A stretch of DNA of 64,000 bases from Haliclona indistincta (Eukaryota; Porifera; Demospongiae; Haplosclerida; Chalinidae), in NCBI GenBank assembly GCA_964017065.1, contig OZ024789.1, positions 9,855,271 to 9,919,270 on the forward strand, in the 5' to 3' direction. The notes beneath the pieces are model-generated. The model did not search any database and was not told the DNA's origin. It was given only the letters and a program-made list of their open reading frames with translations. How positions within the stretch are numbered: the stretch's first letter is position 1; each line of letters begins with the position of its first letter. Positions 1-15,148 of this stretch are shown piece after piece. The position numbers were made by a program, and so were the translations under genes.

Positions 1-484
1 TGGATTTGATTGGACAATGTTTATTTCCAGTCTTGACATAATTATGTTCGAAAACCACTGTACTGTATCTAGGAACAATCTAAACAAATTGTGTTATGAC
101 AAGATATAGTCAGTTGAGGCTCATGTCATGTTAGTGGAAAGGTCTGTACAGTGATTCAGTGAGCTTTATGGTGCAAGGCTAGGGTGGTGAGCTTTATATG
201 GAGCTGTGAGGATCGAGGGACAGCACCAGCTGGGTTAGCATCTTAATACAGTGAAACAAAATTAACCTGTTTCATACAGGATTTCTTGCTGGGATGGGAA
301 AACTTTGCACCATAACACAGCTAGTGGGTCTGGGGGCATACCCATAGGAAAAGTTTAAAATTTGAGGTCCTCTAAAAGCAGTTTTTGAGGCCTACAAATT
401 AAACAACTATTAACTGTTAAATTGAAATTTTTGGGGAAACTCGTGCTCACTTTACTGATCATCATGTTGTTAGTCTGTACTGTA

Positions 485-2982
485 TCAAAGATGTCTACCA
501 GTCCTCCTCATCTGTGTATAAGATACAGTTACATGATAAACACACACACACCTACTCACTCTATTATTAGACTCACCTCTATCTCATCAGCTAGCTGGAT
601 CTCTCCAATCTCTCTGAGTGCTGTTTGTAGCACCGCCCATGAAGGGACTCCCTTCTTTGACACATTGTCTTGTTGCTGTAACCACGCCGCTATCATCTCC
701 ATTACACATCTATCTGTCTTTCTGCCCTGATCTTCTTCTATCTTCTTCAGAGTAGGGTAAAGGAGACCTAGCTCTAGACCGAGAGAGAACCAGTCTATCA
801 CGTTTTTCAAAGCTCCCTTGACATAAACTAAGTCATCAATACCTGTATAGAGGAGTACCACTACTGTCATGACTTGTGTACATGTGTGTGACTCACTGAG
901 GGTAGTACTATCACTACTAGTAGCTGTGAGTGATGGATCTTCACTTGGTAGATCCTCCTCCTTTAGCTCACCCACCTCCTGCAGTACACACAAAGAAATG
1001 CATAATCACACAGCTACACTGCAGCTCACCAGAGGGTTCTTGCCGCCAAAGATACTCAACCCATCCATTAGCTCTCGAAGTTCTTTGAACACTTGTGGAG
1101 TGGATATGTTGAAATGTTTTCGTATCTCTCGTAGGAGTGTCTCGACAGTCCAGACGACAGTCCATGCTAAGGTAACCGGCAAACTCCTGCTTCTTTATTC
1201 TTCTAGCTGCCATTGCTTGTATTAGTGAGCTCTTTTCTTTCTCTTTGTCTGATGCGGACTCGATAAGATCTGAATGACTACCTATGATTGCCACATGTGA
1301 CGACAGTCCATGCTAAGGTAACCGGCAAACTCCTGCTTCTTTATTCTTCTAGCTGCCATTGCTTGTATTAGTGAGCTCTTTTCTTTCTCTTTGTCTGATG
1401 CGGACTCGATAAGATCTGAATGACTACCTATGATTGCCACATGTGATCTTATAGCTACACTACAGCAAGCATTGTTGATGAAGCTTAGCCAGTAATGGAG
1501 TGACTGACAGATACTCTCGTTGCTCTTACTCAGGTCTACTAGACACAGAAACATAACAGCTGACTTCTGCATCACATGCTCCAGTACGGCAGCATGACTG
1601 GAGTAGTATTCTTGCTGACCGGCAAAGTCATACACGACAAAGTTACCAAGTTCGCTCTGGATGTGGTGTGGAACGATCCCTGCTGTGAAGCATTGAACAT
1701 CAGCGACACACTCTATAGCTGTGGAACTATGTGTAGCTAGGCAGACGATGAGTTCAGTTAAGGAAGTTTTACCAGCTCCACTGTCTCCTGTGAGGATCAG
1801 TTTAGTGAATGTGTGTACTGGGTAGGCTGTGCTGCACTCTACGAATGGTTCAAATAGTCTGATGATTTCGAAATTATTTGTATTTTGTAATGCAGTGCGT
1901 CCAGATTCGTCTTTTGCCAGTGGATTAACTCGTCCAGTTGAAAGGAGACGTTGTACAGTGTTAGTATGATGATTTATACAAGCATAGTGAAGTGGTGTCC
2001 AGCCATCACTAGTCACACATGATGGATCACAGTGTGTTTCTTTAATAAGGTACACAACAATGCTAAAATGTCCATAACGACAAGCAACGTGAAGTGGTGT
2101 TTTGCCATCACTAGTCACACATGATGGATTACAGTTTTTTTGGATTATAAGATACAGAATAATGTTAAGATGTCCATAACGACAAGCAATGTGAAGTGGT
2201 GTCCTGCCATCATTAGTCACACATGATGGATCACAGAGTGCCTCATTTATAAGATACTGAACAACGTTAACATGTCCTTTAACACAAGCATAGTGAAGTG
2301 GTGTTTTGCCATCATTAGTCACACATGATGGATCACAGTGTGCCTCGTTGATAAGATACTGAACAACGTTGACTTGTCCATTAAGACTAGCTTCATGAAG
2401 TGGTGTTCTGCCATTAGTAGTCAAACATGATGGATCACAGTGTGCCGTATTTATAAGATACTGAACAACATTAACTTGTCCATTAACACAAGCAATGTGA
2501 AGTGGTGTCAGACCATCCCTAGTCACACATGATAAATCACAGTGTGCCTCGTTGATAAGGTACTGAATTATGTTCACCTGACCGTAGTGACAAGCAAGAT
2601 GAAGTGGTTCGTAGCCTACTAAGTTGCGCATGCCTAGTGGTAGACTGCCCATTCTGTCAAGGAAATACTTGGTTACCTCCAGATGACCTTGGGACGCGGC
2701 ATAGTGCAGCGGAATGTGTAGCAAGTTGTCTTTGCAATCAATGGAGCAGCCATGCACAGATACTAGCTCAGTAACCACATCTATCCAGCCCCAGTAAGCA
2801 GCTAGATGGAGTAGAGAGACCTTGGAAATGGGTCCTATTCGGACAAATCCGAAAAACGTTGTTGTGATAGTAGCTGGCTGTGATATGCGTGATAATAGTT
2901 GCCTCGCCACGAGCTTTTTCCCTTCCTTGAACGCGTTCACACAGATCGCGATCGCTTGTTGATCCCGAGCCTTGTTGTCCAT
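485..2982 (-). CDS. Ankyrin-repeat / Roc GTPase / Death-domain protein (copy 1, frame disrupted)
   Basis: The protein runs from ATG at 2982. About nine 33-residue ankyrin repeats (residues about 55-366) carry the recurring core CDPSCVT..G.TPLH.AC. A Roc-type Ras-like GTPase follows: P-loop GDSGAGKT at 399-406, DFAGQ at 452-456 and GSHSDLI at 519-525. After the GTPase the reading frame fails at a 146-bp tandem duplication (1153-1444). Past it the frame resumes as ...LLREIRKHF...FGGKNPL up to 1030. Introns 979-1029 and 843-896 are tiny, GT-AG and phase compatible. Exon 577-842 encodes a Death domain (WF.LGLELGL, C.EMI.AWL, PSWAVLQTALREIG). A nine-codon last exon at 485-511 is possible. The order resembles the C-terminal part of DAPK1 without the kinase. 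A signalling or scaffold role is inferred. The break could be a real mutation or an assembly fault. Confidence 0.8.
1153..1444. repeat. 146-bp perfect-looking tandem duplication inside the Roc gene
   Basis: Bases 1153-1298 recur at 1299-1444 with no difference that I could see. The unit encodes the end of the Roc domain (GSHSDLIESASDKEKEK onwards). Its length is not a multiple of three, so it throws the long frame into an early stop (MDCRHMWQS). Even with one copy removed, one further frame adjustment is needed to enter the downstream ..LLREIRKHF frame. Confidence 0.9.
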
Positions 2983-3131
2983 TATTCTCCAATCGTGAAC
3001 GGAGAAACACGGAACTAGTATATATACTGCTTGTTGTGAGCCACTCCTCTTTATTCATCAACACACATTATAACCAGTAGTAATACAGTACAGCTGGATA
3101 GCAGCTATTGACAGTACTAGTGCAGTGACTA

Positions 3132-3889
<758 letters not shown>

Positions 3890-4205
3890 CTGATGCTGCT
3901 GCAGTTAGGAGAACAAGATAACAAGTCACACTGTTAGCTATCAACATAACACATGTTAAATTGTTGGTTCTGTGCAATGAATGGATTCCTAAGAGAACTA
4001 TCTAGACTGATAATTTACCATCATTATCATACTTAAGGTGCGCTTCACCGGAAACAGCAACTTCAGCAAGTAAAATAATCATATTCACGGTTTATTCATA
4101 GATATCGATCGTCAACCGGCTGTGCCCAATAGTCGTAATACAAATTTTGCGGCGCGCGCCCACCATCATGGCGGCTAATGAGGACAGTTTTTAGGTACAC
4201 AATCC

Positions 4206-4405
4206 NNNNNNNNNNNNNNNNNNNNNNNNNNNNNNNNNNNNNNNNNNNNNNNNNNNNNNNNNNNNNNNNNNNNNNNNNNNNNNNNNNNNNNNNNNNNNNN
4301 NNNNNNNNNNNNNNNNNNNNNNNNNNNNNNNNNNNNNNNNNNNNNNNNNNNNNNNNNNNNNNNNNNNNNNNNNNNNNNNNNNNNNNNNNNNNNNNNNNNN
4401 NNNNN
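4206..4405. other. Assembly gap (200 N)
   Basis: A run of undetermined bases cuts the Roc domain of the second ankyrin-Roc copy just after its P-loop. The CpG-rich sequence immediately left (about 4145-4200) has an ATGGCGGCTAATGAGG start-like context running into the gap. It could be the 5' end of an unseen plus-strand exon, but nothing more can be supported. Confidence 0.98.
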
Positions 4406-5190
4406 TAGCTAGACGGACGATGAGTTCAGTTAAGGAAGTTTTACCAGCTCCACTGTCTCCTGTGAGGATCAGTTTAGTGAATGTGTGTACTGGGTAGGCT
4501 GTGCTGCACTCTACGAATGGTTTAAATAGTCTGATGATTTTGAATTCTTCAGCAAATTGCATTGCATTATGTCCATACTTGTCTTTTGCCAGTGGATCAA
4601 CTCGTCCAGTTGAAAGCAGATATTGTACAGTGCTGGTATTATGGATCACAGTGTGCCTTATTTATAAGGTACTGAACAATGTCAAAATGTCCATGACGAC
4701 TAGCAATGTGAAGTGGTGTGTAGCCATCACTAGTCACACATGATGGATCACAGTGTGCCTCGCTGATAAGGTACTGAACCATGTTCTTCTGACCATTACA
4801 ACAAGCAAGATGAAGTGGTGTCTCGCCTAATAAGTTGCCTAACAGTGGTAGACTGCCCATTCGTTCAAGGAAATACTTGGTTACCTCCAGATGACCTTCA
4901 GACGCGGCATAGTGAAGCGGAATGTATTGGAAGTTGTCTTTGCAATCAATGGAGCAGCCATGCACAGACACTAGCTCAGTAACCACATCTATCCAGCCCC
5001 AGTAAGCAGCTAGATGGAGTAGAGAGACCTCGACATTGTACCTACAAACCAATCGAAACGTTGTTGTGACGGTAGCTGGCTGTGATACGCGTGATAATAT
5101 TTGCCTCGCCACGAGCCTATTCCCTTCCTTGAAAGCATTCGCACAGATCGCTTGATCCATGGCCAGCTTGTCAGGCCTCGTGTCAGCCAT
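4406..5190 (-). pseudogene. Ankyrin-repeat / Roc protein, second copy (truncated, frame-broken)
   Basis: From ATG at 5190 the product follows copy 1: a VARQILSRVSQPATVTTTF lead-in, then LLHLAAYWGWIDVVTELV and ankyrin repeats. Only about four repeats remain. The frame then stops at ..INKAHCDP. A different frame continues as NTSTVQYLLSTGRVDPLAKDK..., which in copy 1 lies after nine repeats. The simplest reading is an internal deletion between similar repeat units that is not a multiple of three. The P-loop GDSGAGKTSL is intact, and the rest is lost in the N run. It could be a pseudogene, or a collapse of near-identical repeats during assembly. Confidence 0.75.
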
Positions 5191-5334
5191 CTACTTCAAA
5201 CGTGAACTAAGAAATACGGAGCTGGTATACAGCTTGTATGAGCCACACCTCTTTATTCATACAACACACATTATAACCAGTAGTAATACAGTACAGCTGG
5301 ATAGCAGCTATTGACAGTACTAGTTCAGTGACTA

Positions 5335-8221
5335 CTAAAGCTTGTCATATCCTCCTTCCCCTCTAGCACTGCCTGATGATGAGCTGGACCGTGATGCCTT
5401 CCATTGTATGTAGAAACTGGTATCAACAAGAACCCAGTATATGTTGACAGCAAACAGTGTTAGTACTGCAAACCCAAATACCTGAGAACAGAGAGAGGAG
5501 GGAGAGAGAGAGAGATAGAGAGAAAGAGGGGGGGGGAGGAAGGAAGGAAGGAGGAGGGAGAAAGAGGAGGAGAGAAGGAATTAAGTAATGATATGGTGAG
5601 AATAAAGGGAGTGAAGTACAATGTAGCAAAAATAAAAGAGTAATTCAACCTGTATACACAACAAGCAACACTCAACTACATGTATACTATAAAGAGATCT
5701 CTTTACAGTAGTCATGTAGTTGTTTTGAATTTCTGTTGATCAGTCTAAAAGTTAAACTCAACCTGGTACGTATTACTACTATTGTAGTTTATACATTGTA
5801 GTATGGAGATATTATAGCCTCATCCCCAGGCCCTAAAACAGGTGGATCGTCAAGTAAGCGATTTCAATGGGCGTAACGGGGGAAGGGTGAGAAATATATC
5901 TTAGTATGGCTGTGACTGGGCTTTAGCTCAAACAGAACAGTGCACTAGTATTCCAGCACAGTACTGGAACGTGCTAATATGATGTCAATAATTATATTTT
6001 TTTGCGAAAAGGGCCGTTGATGATTATGTTGCTATTGTAGAGGCAGGTAGGCCGTGAATAAGTATGTGTGAACCAAGCGTGTGATCAGAGAGATAGATGC
6101 AGCGTGCTACGGTGTTCTGTTGCCCTGAAAGTTAGATGTGGTAAGTTGCTATGCTCTATTTTGCTGCCATCACTGTTTGGCAAAATATGCGCTAGACCAG
6201 TAGCTTGATCGTGCGTGCTTCTAGTCCAGTACTGGTCGCCTTATTTCGTGCTACTCGACATGCTTGATATCTGCGGTTGATAATAATTTCTGCAGATAGC
6301 TCTGCCCTCCATGTTCCGACAGCTGTGAAGCACACAGTCACCAGACCCTTCCTTGGAATGGTCTGGGTATCAGACTAGTATGGGGATATAGTATAGAGAT
6401 TATGATAAAATACGTATTCTAGATGAGTGAGAATGTCATTGCTGCAATCATAACTCACATCTCCAATAGCAGCCTGCACGTATCCACTGGTCTCAAAAGT
6501 TGTTGAATTATGAGTGGTGCAATTCTCGTAGAGTTGATCATCCACGATACTCACCATGACACCATTGAGAATGTTCTGAGCTACAGCCCATTCCACTGCA
6601 GCTATGAACCAGCACAGCATCCACACAACATGAAACACCAGATCCTGCAAAATATTAAACAACGAGGTCAACTGTAAATTTCCACACCAAGGAGGTGAAA
6701 GTGTGCATTAATAAAAATTGGCGCAATGCTGTAAACAAACACATTCCACTCCAAAAGGATAAGGCTATCTTGCAGTTTGCCATTTAAGGTTGTTTAGGAC
6801 TTGGGTTCAGGGTTTAGTATATGCATTGGCGTGGGGCTGGGTAAAGTGCAAGATAACCATGCAGGATTACACATCTTGGAAGTATATATTAGCAGGAGTG
6901 ACACAGGAGTAGTAGAATAGTTCATAGTTATTATTATTACTAGTGCTGCCACGAGTGCTGTTTACACATAACCAAATACTCTATTCACTAAACGAGCAAG
7001 TAACCGAATAATCAATAAAGGCACTCAATCAACATTTTGATGGTTCTTGTTCAAAAATCTACATTCAGTGACTTCACACAGCATGTGTATGACATGTGTG
7101 GCTGGCCGTATGTAGCACTTTTTAGTGCAAGCATGTGAATTGATATTCACAAGTAGGTTTCCACTAACCGATAGGCATGGTATTAAACTAGTACCAGAGT
7201 ATTCCGAGTACTCATTAATTATTATAGTGAATCAAAATATATCTGAACATGAGACTGATTTACACATGCAAAAATAGAGAGAGTGGTTCTCGAGTGCTTT
7301 GTATCATAATAAAGAACCTCTTTGTACTAGTTAGAGCACGAGACACAGTGCTTTAACTGGTTTAAAGTGTGACCTAGCCGAAACTAGCCCAGAGCTGATC
7401 ACTACGTGAACAAATTTCTCAAGTAGTCGCCTGTGGCCCCGCCCCTAGTGCTCTATCAGCACTGGGGGCACCTTTGAACTTGTATGGTATCACACATGTG
7501 TACTTTATAAATGACAAAGACCTTTCTTATACAAATGCACACTTCCTTCAAAATGTACATGTACAAGTAAACCAGTCCATGTAAAGTACAGGAATGTTTT
7601 GGAAAACAATTTCCCCAATTTTTAAACTCTGAGCGTATTATGCACTACTGGACACACAATCATAAACAAAAACATTTTAAAAGTAAATGTGGAAAGACAA
7701 ACACACATTGGTTCTCTAGCTGTAACTCACAGTGATGACTAAGTAGTTGACCAGCCATTCAAGCTGCAGACTAGCTGTGGTAAGCATGTACACCACTACT
7801 GCGATGGCGCCATAGAACAGCGTGAACACTGCCCAAGTCACAAAGAACTGAGATGCAGCCACGACCCCACCATCCAGACCAGTGGTGTTGGTTGAAAAAT
7901 AGGGTTTTTCTGAAGTTTGTGCATCAACTTGCGTGTTTGCAACTGTAAAGGAATAGCTGGTACTGACTGTGACTTTTAAAACTCCAGGGAGAATATTAGA
8001 AGAGTTGTCTGGGTCGTGAAATTCAGTGCAGGTCCCCGTGTGATTGACAGAAAAACTCGCTACTAGGATCAGCGCTAGGAAAGCAACGAACTGCATGGAT
8101 GGAGCAGAGGAAGTGAGATGCAGATTGGTTAGAACATGCGCTGTACAACACGTCTACTCACCATTTCTACAAATTTAAGAAAGCCCTTGACTTGCAGGGC
8201 AGCTCGCCAGTGGATCTCCAT
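5335..8221 (-). CDS. Synaptophysin/synaptoporin-family four-TM vesicle protein
   Basis: Four exons join in phase 0: 8162-8221, 7731-8090, 6459-6644 and 5335-5481. They give a protein of about 250 residues. The family layout is clear: a cytosolic start ending GFLKFVEM, TM1 (AFLALILVASFSV), a long luminal loop, TM2 (SQFFVTWAVFTLFYGAIAVVVY), TM3 (LVFHVVWMLCWFIAAVEWAV), a second luminal loop, and TM4 (VFGFAVLTLFAVNIYWVLV) with a short Ser/Gly tail ending GGYDKL. The SQFFVTWAVF and VFGF..L segments are the best family marks. Relatives are MARVEL-domain proteins of small secretory vesicles. Animals without neurons use such proteins in general secretion (known of pantophysin, inferred here). Its 3' half is duplicated at 3132-3889. 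Confidence 0.85.
5482..5590. repeat. GA-rich tract, polypyrimidine in transcript sense
   Basis: A GA/GGA-rich stretch adjoins the acceptor of exon 5335-5481. It is the shorter, interrupted equivalent of the pure (GA)n tract at the same place in the duplicate copy (3285-3430). Confidence 0.85.
5815..6377. mobile_element. ~563-bp inverted-repeat insertion in synaptophysin-like intron 3
   Basis: The sequence interrupts homology with the duplicate copy, whose intron passes straight from TAGTATATGGAGAT to the exon side. The ends are imperfect inverted repeats, TAGCCTCATCCCCAGGCC and TAGTCTGATACCCAGACC. A similar AGTATGG(A/G)GATAT motif lies on both sides, which suggests a target duplication. No coding sequence was seen inside. 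It is probably a non-autonomous DNA transposon. Confidence 0.55.
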
Positions 8222-8413
8222 GATTATATATCCCTTGTAGCTAGAGAGAGACGTAACACGCTAGAGAAAGAGGGCCGGGTGCTGCAATCACATATGAACG
8301 GAAGTAATGGGAGGGGCTAATCTTGCAAGTTCGCACGCCCCTTTTTGTGCACGTGACCGTCTTTCTCCGTGCACTGTCGTGCGTGTTCGTGTTCTTCTAA
8401 AGCTGCAGCAACA
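8222..8413. promoter_or_regulatory. Bidirectional promoter between two synaptophysin-family genes
   Basis: Only 192 bp separate the two start codons, which point away from each other. The interval has CpG-containing GC-rich stretches near the plus-strand start and a TATATA near the minus-strand start. Shared or coordinated regulation is inferred from the arrangement alone. Confidence 0.6.
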
Positions 8414-10668
<2,255 letters not shown>

Positions 10669-11009
10669 TGAGATGTTATATGCACACACTATTTGTGCAT
10701 TTGTATCGTACATAAAAATCGCTTATGGAGCATTCAGCTTACATGTAAAATATATTGTGTGTATTACTTACAAGAGTGTGTTCAATGCTTGTCTCCATTA
10801 TAGTTTCAATGAACTGGTCGTGTATTAGTTTCTGTTGTTGTGTCTCTGTGCGAGGCATTTGTTCTGGTGTGTATGTTAGTTTCGATGAGATGATGATATT
10901 CACCGCTTAAAGCAATCATTGCGGCATATATTTTTCCTGGATGTTTAGGCATCAGAGGGTTAAGCATTAGTCCGTAATAGTGTGTAAACAAAGAACACAA
11001 GGCTGTTTA
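10669..11009. other. Intergenic, no gene seen
   Basis: This is AT-rich sequence downstream of the synaptophysin-like gene. Short open frames here lack family resemblance and splice support. Confidence 0.5.
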
Positions 11010-11664
11010 CTGCTCAACAATAGAATAGCTCTCTAAAGCACAACAATACAATAGCTCTCTAAAGCACAACAATACAATAGCTCTCTAAAGCACAACAATA
11101 CAATAGCTCTCTAAAGCACAACAATAGAATAGCTCTCTAAAGCACAACAATACAATAGCCCTCTAAAGCACAACAATACAATAGCTCTCTAAAGCACAAC
11201 AATACAATAGCTCTCTAAAGCACAACAATAGAATAGCTCTCTAAAGCACAACAATAGAATAGCTCTCTAAAGCACAACAATACAATAGCTCTCTAAAGCA
11301 CAACAATGCAATAGCTCTCTAAAGCACAACAATACAATAGCTCTCTAAAGCACAACAATACAATAGCTCTCTAAAGCACAACAATACAATAGCTCTCTAA
11401 AGCACAACAATACAATAGCTCTCTAAAGCACAACAATACAATAGCTCTCTAAAGCACAACAATACAATAGCTCTCTAAAGCACAACAATACAATAGCTCT
11501 CTAAAGCACAACAATACAATAGCTCTCTAAAGCACAACAATACAATAGCTCTCTAAAGCACAACAATACAATAGCTCTCTAAAGCACAACAATACACTAG
11601 CTCTCTAAAAGCACAACAATACAATAGCTCTCTAAAGCACAACAATACAATAGCTCTCTAAAGC
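11010..11664. repeat. 26-bp minisatellite, ~25 copies
   Basis: The unit is AATAGCTCTCTAAAGCACAAC plus AATAC (26 bp). The copies are almost identical, with a few single-base variants (GAATAG, GCAATAG, CACTAG, one AAAAG insertion), which points to recent array homogenisation. Confidence 0.97.
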
Positions 11665-12854
11665 TTGGTTTTGCAATTCCTATTCCTCAAAAGAGTCGAG
11701 AGAATCTTGTTATGAGCACCTGATAAGTAGCCATGACGACCCTGAACAAGTGCCCTAGACCTGACTGTGGGCTCACTGCCTGCTGCCTTTATATACTGCC
11801 TGCTACCTCTATATACTGCCTGCTACCTCTTCCTGCTGCTACATGTAAAATGTCTACCAGCTAGCTGCAGTAGACATAGCCATCCCGTGTATGTGATGTG
11901 TCCATTAGAACTCTAGTATTGACAAGCTATATCCATCATGTTTCTGTACCTTTATAAATGTGCTTGTTTTCTCTGAGTTTGTTGAAACTGCTGTGTATCT
12001 TTAGTTCAAAATAACTTATAAATTATGACTTTGACATGGGTGGGTCACAATAACTTATGACTTTGTGCTACAAGCTAACAGGCGTTGTAGTGAGGCAGCA
12101 GTCATGGTACATCTGTAGTGCTGTCTTGCTTTATGTGTTTACTGTTTGCTGCAAACAGCTCAGTGGTAGATGCATTGCTATAGTAGGAAAGAACTGAGAT
12201 AGTAATTTTAGTGTTTCAGATAAACTGTGGTTCCCATAATCTTGTCAGATAATGTGTAGTTACTACACTACCACACTCAATACCACACACTACCACACTC
12301 ACTCACATATTACCGCACTCAGTCACTCTGTAGTACATCATGGAGGGGGGGGCTTTACACTCAGGTAGGAGGTCATGAGACATATGCTGGGGTTGATTGG
12401 TTGTCAGTGTAGAGTTTGTGGGCTGTCATTGAAGAGATAAGATTATTGCTTATTGTCGGTATAAAGTCAAAACAGACTTGTGTATTGACGGTCAGTCGGC
12501 TGAATATAGATACTGGTGCTGTTACTGAGTTTTATTTTTTTTTGCTCGACCAGAACTTTTTTTATCAGGAATAAAATTAATAGATAAAACGAGCAAGTCA
12601 AACTATATTTACATAATTTTATATTTCCTGAGTTAAACTATATTTACATAGTTATGCTTGTGTATTTAAATTGAGTAGCAGCCTACTCGTGCATGTTGGG
12701 TTTGTGCTTGATTTCTAGTAGTACATGTACGATGCATCACAGCCTGGTCATGTGGTTTCCACGAGTGTTTGATAGTTGATCTGTGTGCTAGTAGTAGTGG
12801 TGGTGGTTTAATCACGTGTCTGGTAACGTGCTAAAGCCTCGTCATAATAGTGTA
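11665..12854. other. Non-coding stretch
   Basis: No credible exon on either strand. It contains short CTGCCTGCTACC repeats near 11775-11830, ACCACACTC repeats near 12265-12320, and duplicated TAAACTATATTTACATA motifs near 12595-12650. It probably lies 3' of, or inside, the HEMK1-like gene, whose last exon was not found. Confidence 0.5.
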
Positions 12855-13461
12855 CAGTGTTCCACACGAAGAGAGGGAATAATTGTGTGTTTGACAATTT
12901 GCTTGATTTCTCTAGAATCATTTGTGCTAGAGTTATGATGTATGTATCATTTTAATCCTCTATCCTTACTGAATCTTATGATTTATATGGCTTCTTGTCA
13001 GATGACACTCACGTGACAGAAATTTGAAAGACAGGCAGCCATTTGGAAAAACACGTTAGGGAGCGAATCTCAGGGACTACTGGTAGTTAAGCTCTGTTAT
13101 CGCTGCATTGAAGCTTTCACCTCGGATGCTTATCTGTTGGCAGCGGGATTGGTCCCAATCTGTGCTACATCAGCGGCAGAGAGCAAAAGTTGACCGTTCA
13201 CGACGAGCCAAACGTTAGGGACAGGAATTCCAGTTCTACTGGTAGTTAAGCTCTAAAACTTCATGACTGCAATGCTAAAACATTAATCATGAAAGTAGAT
13301 CTCACCTAGCGTCTCTAGAAGCATATACAGCGACAAGCGCGACTTCACTCTGCGAGAAAGCAGGTTTTTGGCGGCCATTTTGTTAGGTCCAATGTATTGT
13401 TGCTATTGACGTGACGTCATACATTCCTAACATTAATTCCCTCTCTTCGTGTGGAACACTG
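12855..13461. mobile_element. 607-bp TIR element with TA target duplication
   Basis: The ends are inverted repeats beginning CAGTGTTCCACACGAAGAGA, about 27 bp long, and a TA lies directly outside each end. Inside, two related copies of a TACTGGTAGTTAAGCTCT module lie near 13080 and 13240. No transposase frame is present, so it is probably a non-autonomous Tc1/mariner-type element. Confidence 0.8.
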
Positions 13462-14172
13462 TAGTTGTGAACAGTTTGTGATTGACAAAGTACAAAATGT
13501 GCTCGCTTAGCAAAAAGCCCAGCAGCTTTGTCTCTCGCTGCACAAGTTCTATGTTTGTTTTGTAGAGTGTCAGATAAATTTTTTCACCTGTGACTTGGTA
13601 CACTTAAAATTGAATTTCAGTTCCTACGCTGAAATTATATTTTGATGCTGTTTCACTTCTTCCATTTCTCCTACACATGTCCATGTTGATCCTCCATCTG
13701 TCCCCTCTTCCTGTGTGCGTGTTACACCTTCCCTGGTCCTTCAACAACCGTCCATCCGCCCTTCAACCTATCGTATGTATACACACACACACCTCTCTCT
13801 TCTCTATCTCTCTTTCTAAAGACCCAGGCAGCGACTAGTTTCTAAAAACGGTGGTAGTAGTAGAGCATTATCAAAAGCTTAATTTTTTCTGTTCCATAGA
13901 AAATTTAAAATTTTTCTGTTACAATTTTGAACCAGGTACACTAAAACCAGAAAAATAACTTTTGTTGATTTTTGCAGAAATTTTCTGTACAGCTGATTTT
14001 GCACACACAAATTTACACATTTATTTTTGTGATTTTTCTTGATTGTAATGTTTTTTGTCCTTCTTGAGACGATGAAACCTGTTTCTGTGAAAAAAGGAAT
14101 TGCATCACGTCACGCATACAATCCAAAATCACGTGTTTTAGTCTGAGTCTCTCTCCCCCTCCCTCCCTCCCT

Positions 14173-14205
<33 letters not shown>

Positions 14206-14270
14206 CCCTCTCTCCCTGCCTCCCTCCTCTCTCTCTCTCTCTCTTACCGGCCAGTGTAGTCAGGATAAGT
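13462..14270. other. Non-coding stretch
   Basis: No supported gene. It ends in a CT/CCCT pyrimidine block (14145-14245). Confidence 0.5.
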
Positions 14271-14384
14271 AGCTGTGTATGATAGCAGAGTTCCCTCGCA
14301 CAGGCGTGCTATATCTTGCCCCAGATCTGTCTCGATCCATAGCTCACTACAGCAATATAACACAACTCATGAAGGCTCACATAC

Positions 14385-14540
14385 TCACTTATTCCATAAC
14401 TTATTCACTCACTCTTTCACTCACTCACTCTTTCACTCACTCACTCACTCACTCACTTACTCACCCTTTCACTCACTCACTCTTTCACTCACTCACTCTC
14501 TCACTCACTCACTCACTCACTTACGCACTCACTTACCCTC
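14385..14540. repeat. (CACT)n / TCACTCAC tetranucleotide array
   Basis: Interrupted CACT repeats with CTTTCACT variants. A similar array lies at 24172-24300. Confidence 0.9.
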
Positions 14541-15148
14541 TTTGTTTACGATAAGTAAAATACATTTGTAACTTGTACATGTCAGGTGTAAGCTTGTGAA
14601 AGTCCTGTTTTTGATCGCTCAATTCAAACCAATTTGTATTATGCGAGTGTGTGTGAAATTGGTTGAGCTTTAAATGGTTCATAGGCTTCATTCCATGTAC
14701 ATGTATATAACTTACGCATTTTTTGCTCACAACTAAAGTTTTACAGAACAATGCATTCGTCACGAACCGTGTGTGGTTCTGGCTGTCTTGGAACCAACAG
14801 CAAGCTTTGAATACCATTCTAGCTCTGTAATGCATTCTACATGCTTGCGGTGATAGCTATGGAAGAGCTATGTAACTAGGGCAATGCATCTAAGTGCTTG
14901 GTAACTAGGCAATGCATCTCAATCGTCATGTTGTATCATTCTAGTCTTGTCAAGCAGAAACAATACGGTTCTTCACAGACTCAATCGTGTGAATATTTCG
15001 AATTCTCTGCAGCTCGAAATTTGAATTTTAAGACAGCTTTACTCGTCTTCTAAGAAGTTTGTGTACTCAAGTTTTAGAATTAAGAGTTTCCAGGATTACT
15101 CGTAGTTAGAATTCAAAGGCTTATCGGTATTTCTCCCTCCTCACTCAC

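Noticed and set aside
4178..4408. Open frame running through the N gap
   Set aside because: Unknown bases cannot support an open frame.
14275..14571. Ser/Thr/Leu/His-rich proteins over CACT repeats (also 24030-24431)
   Set aside because: These are products of tetranucleotide repeats in several frames.
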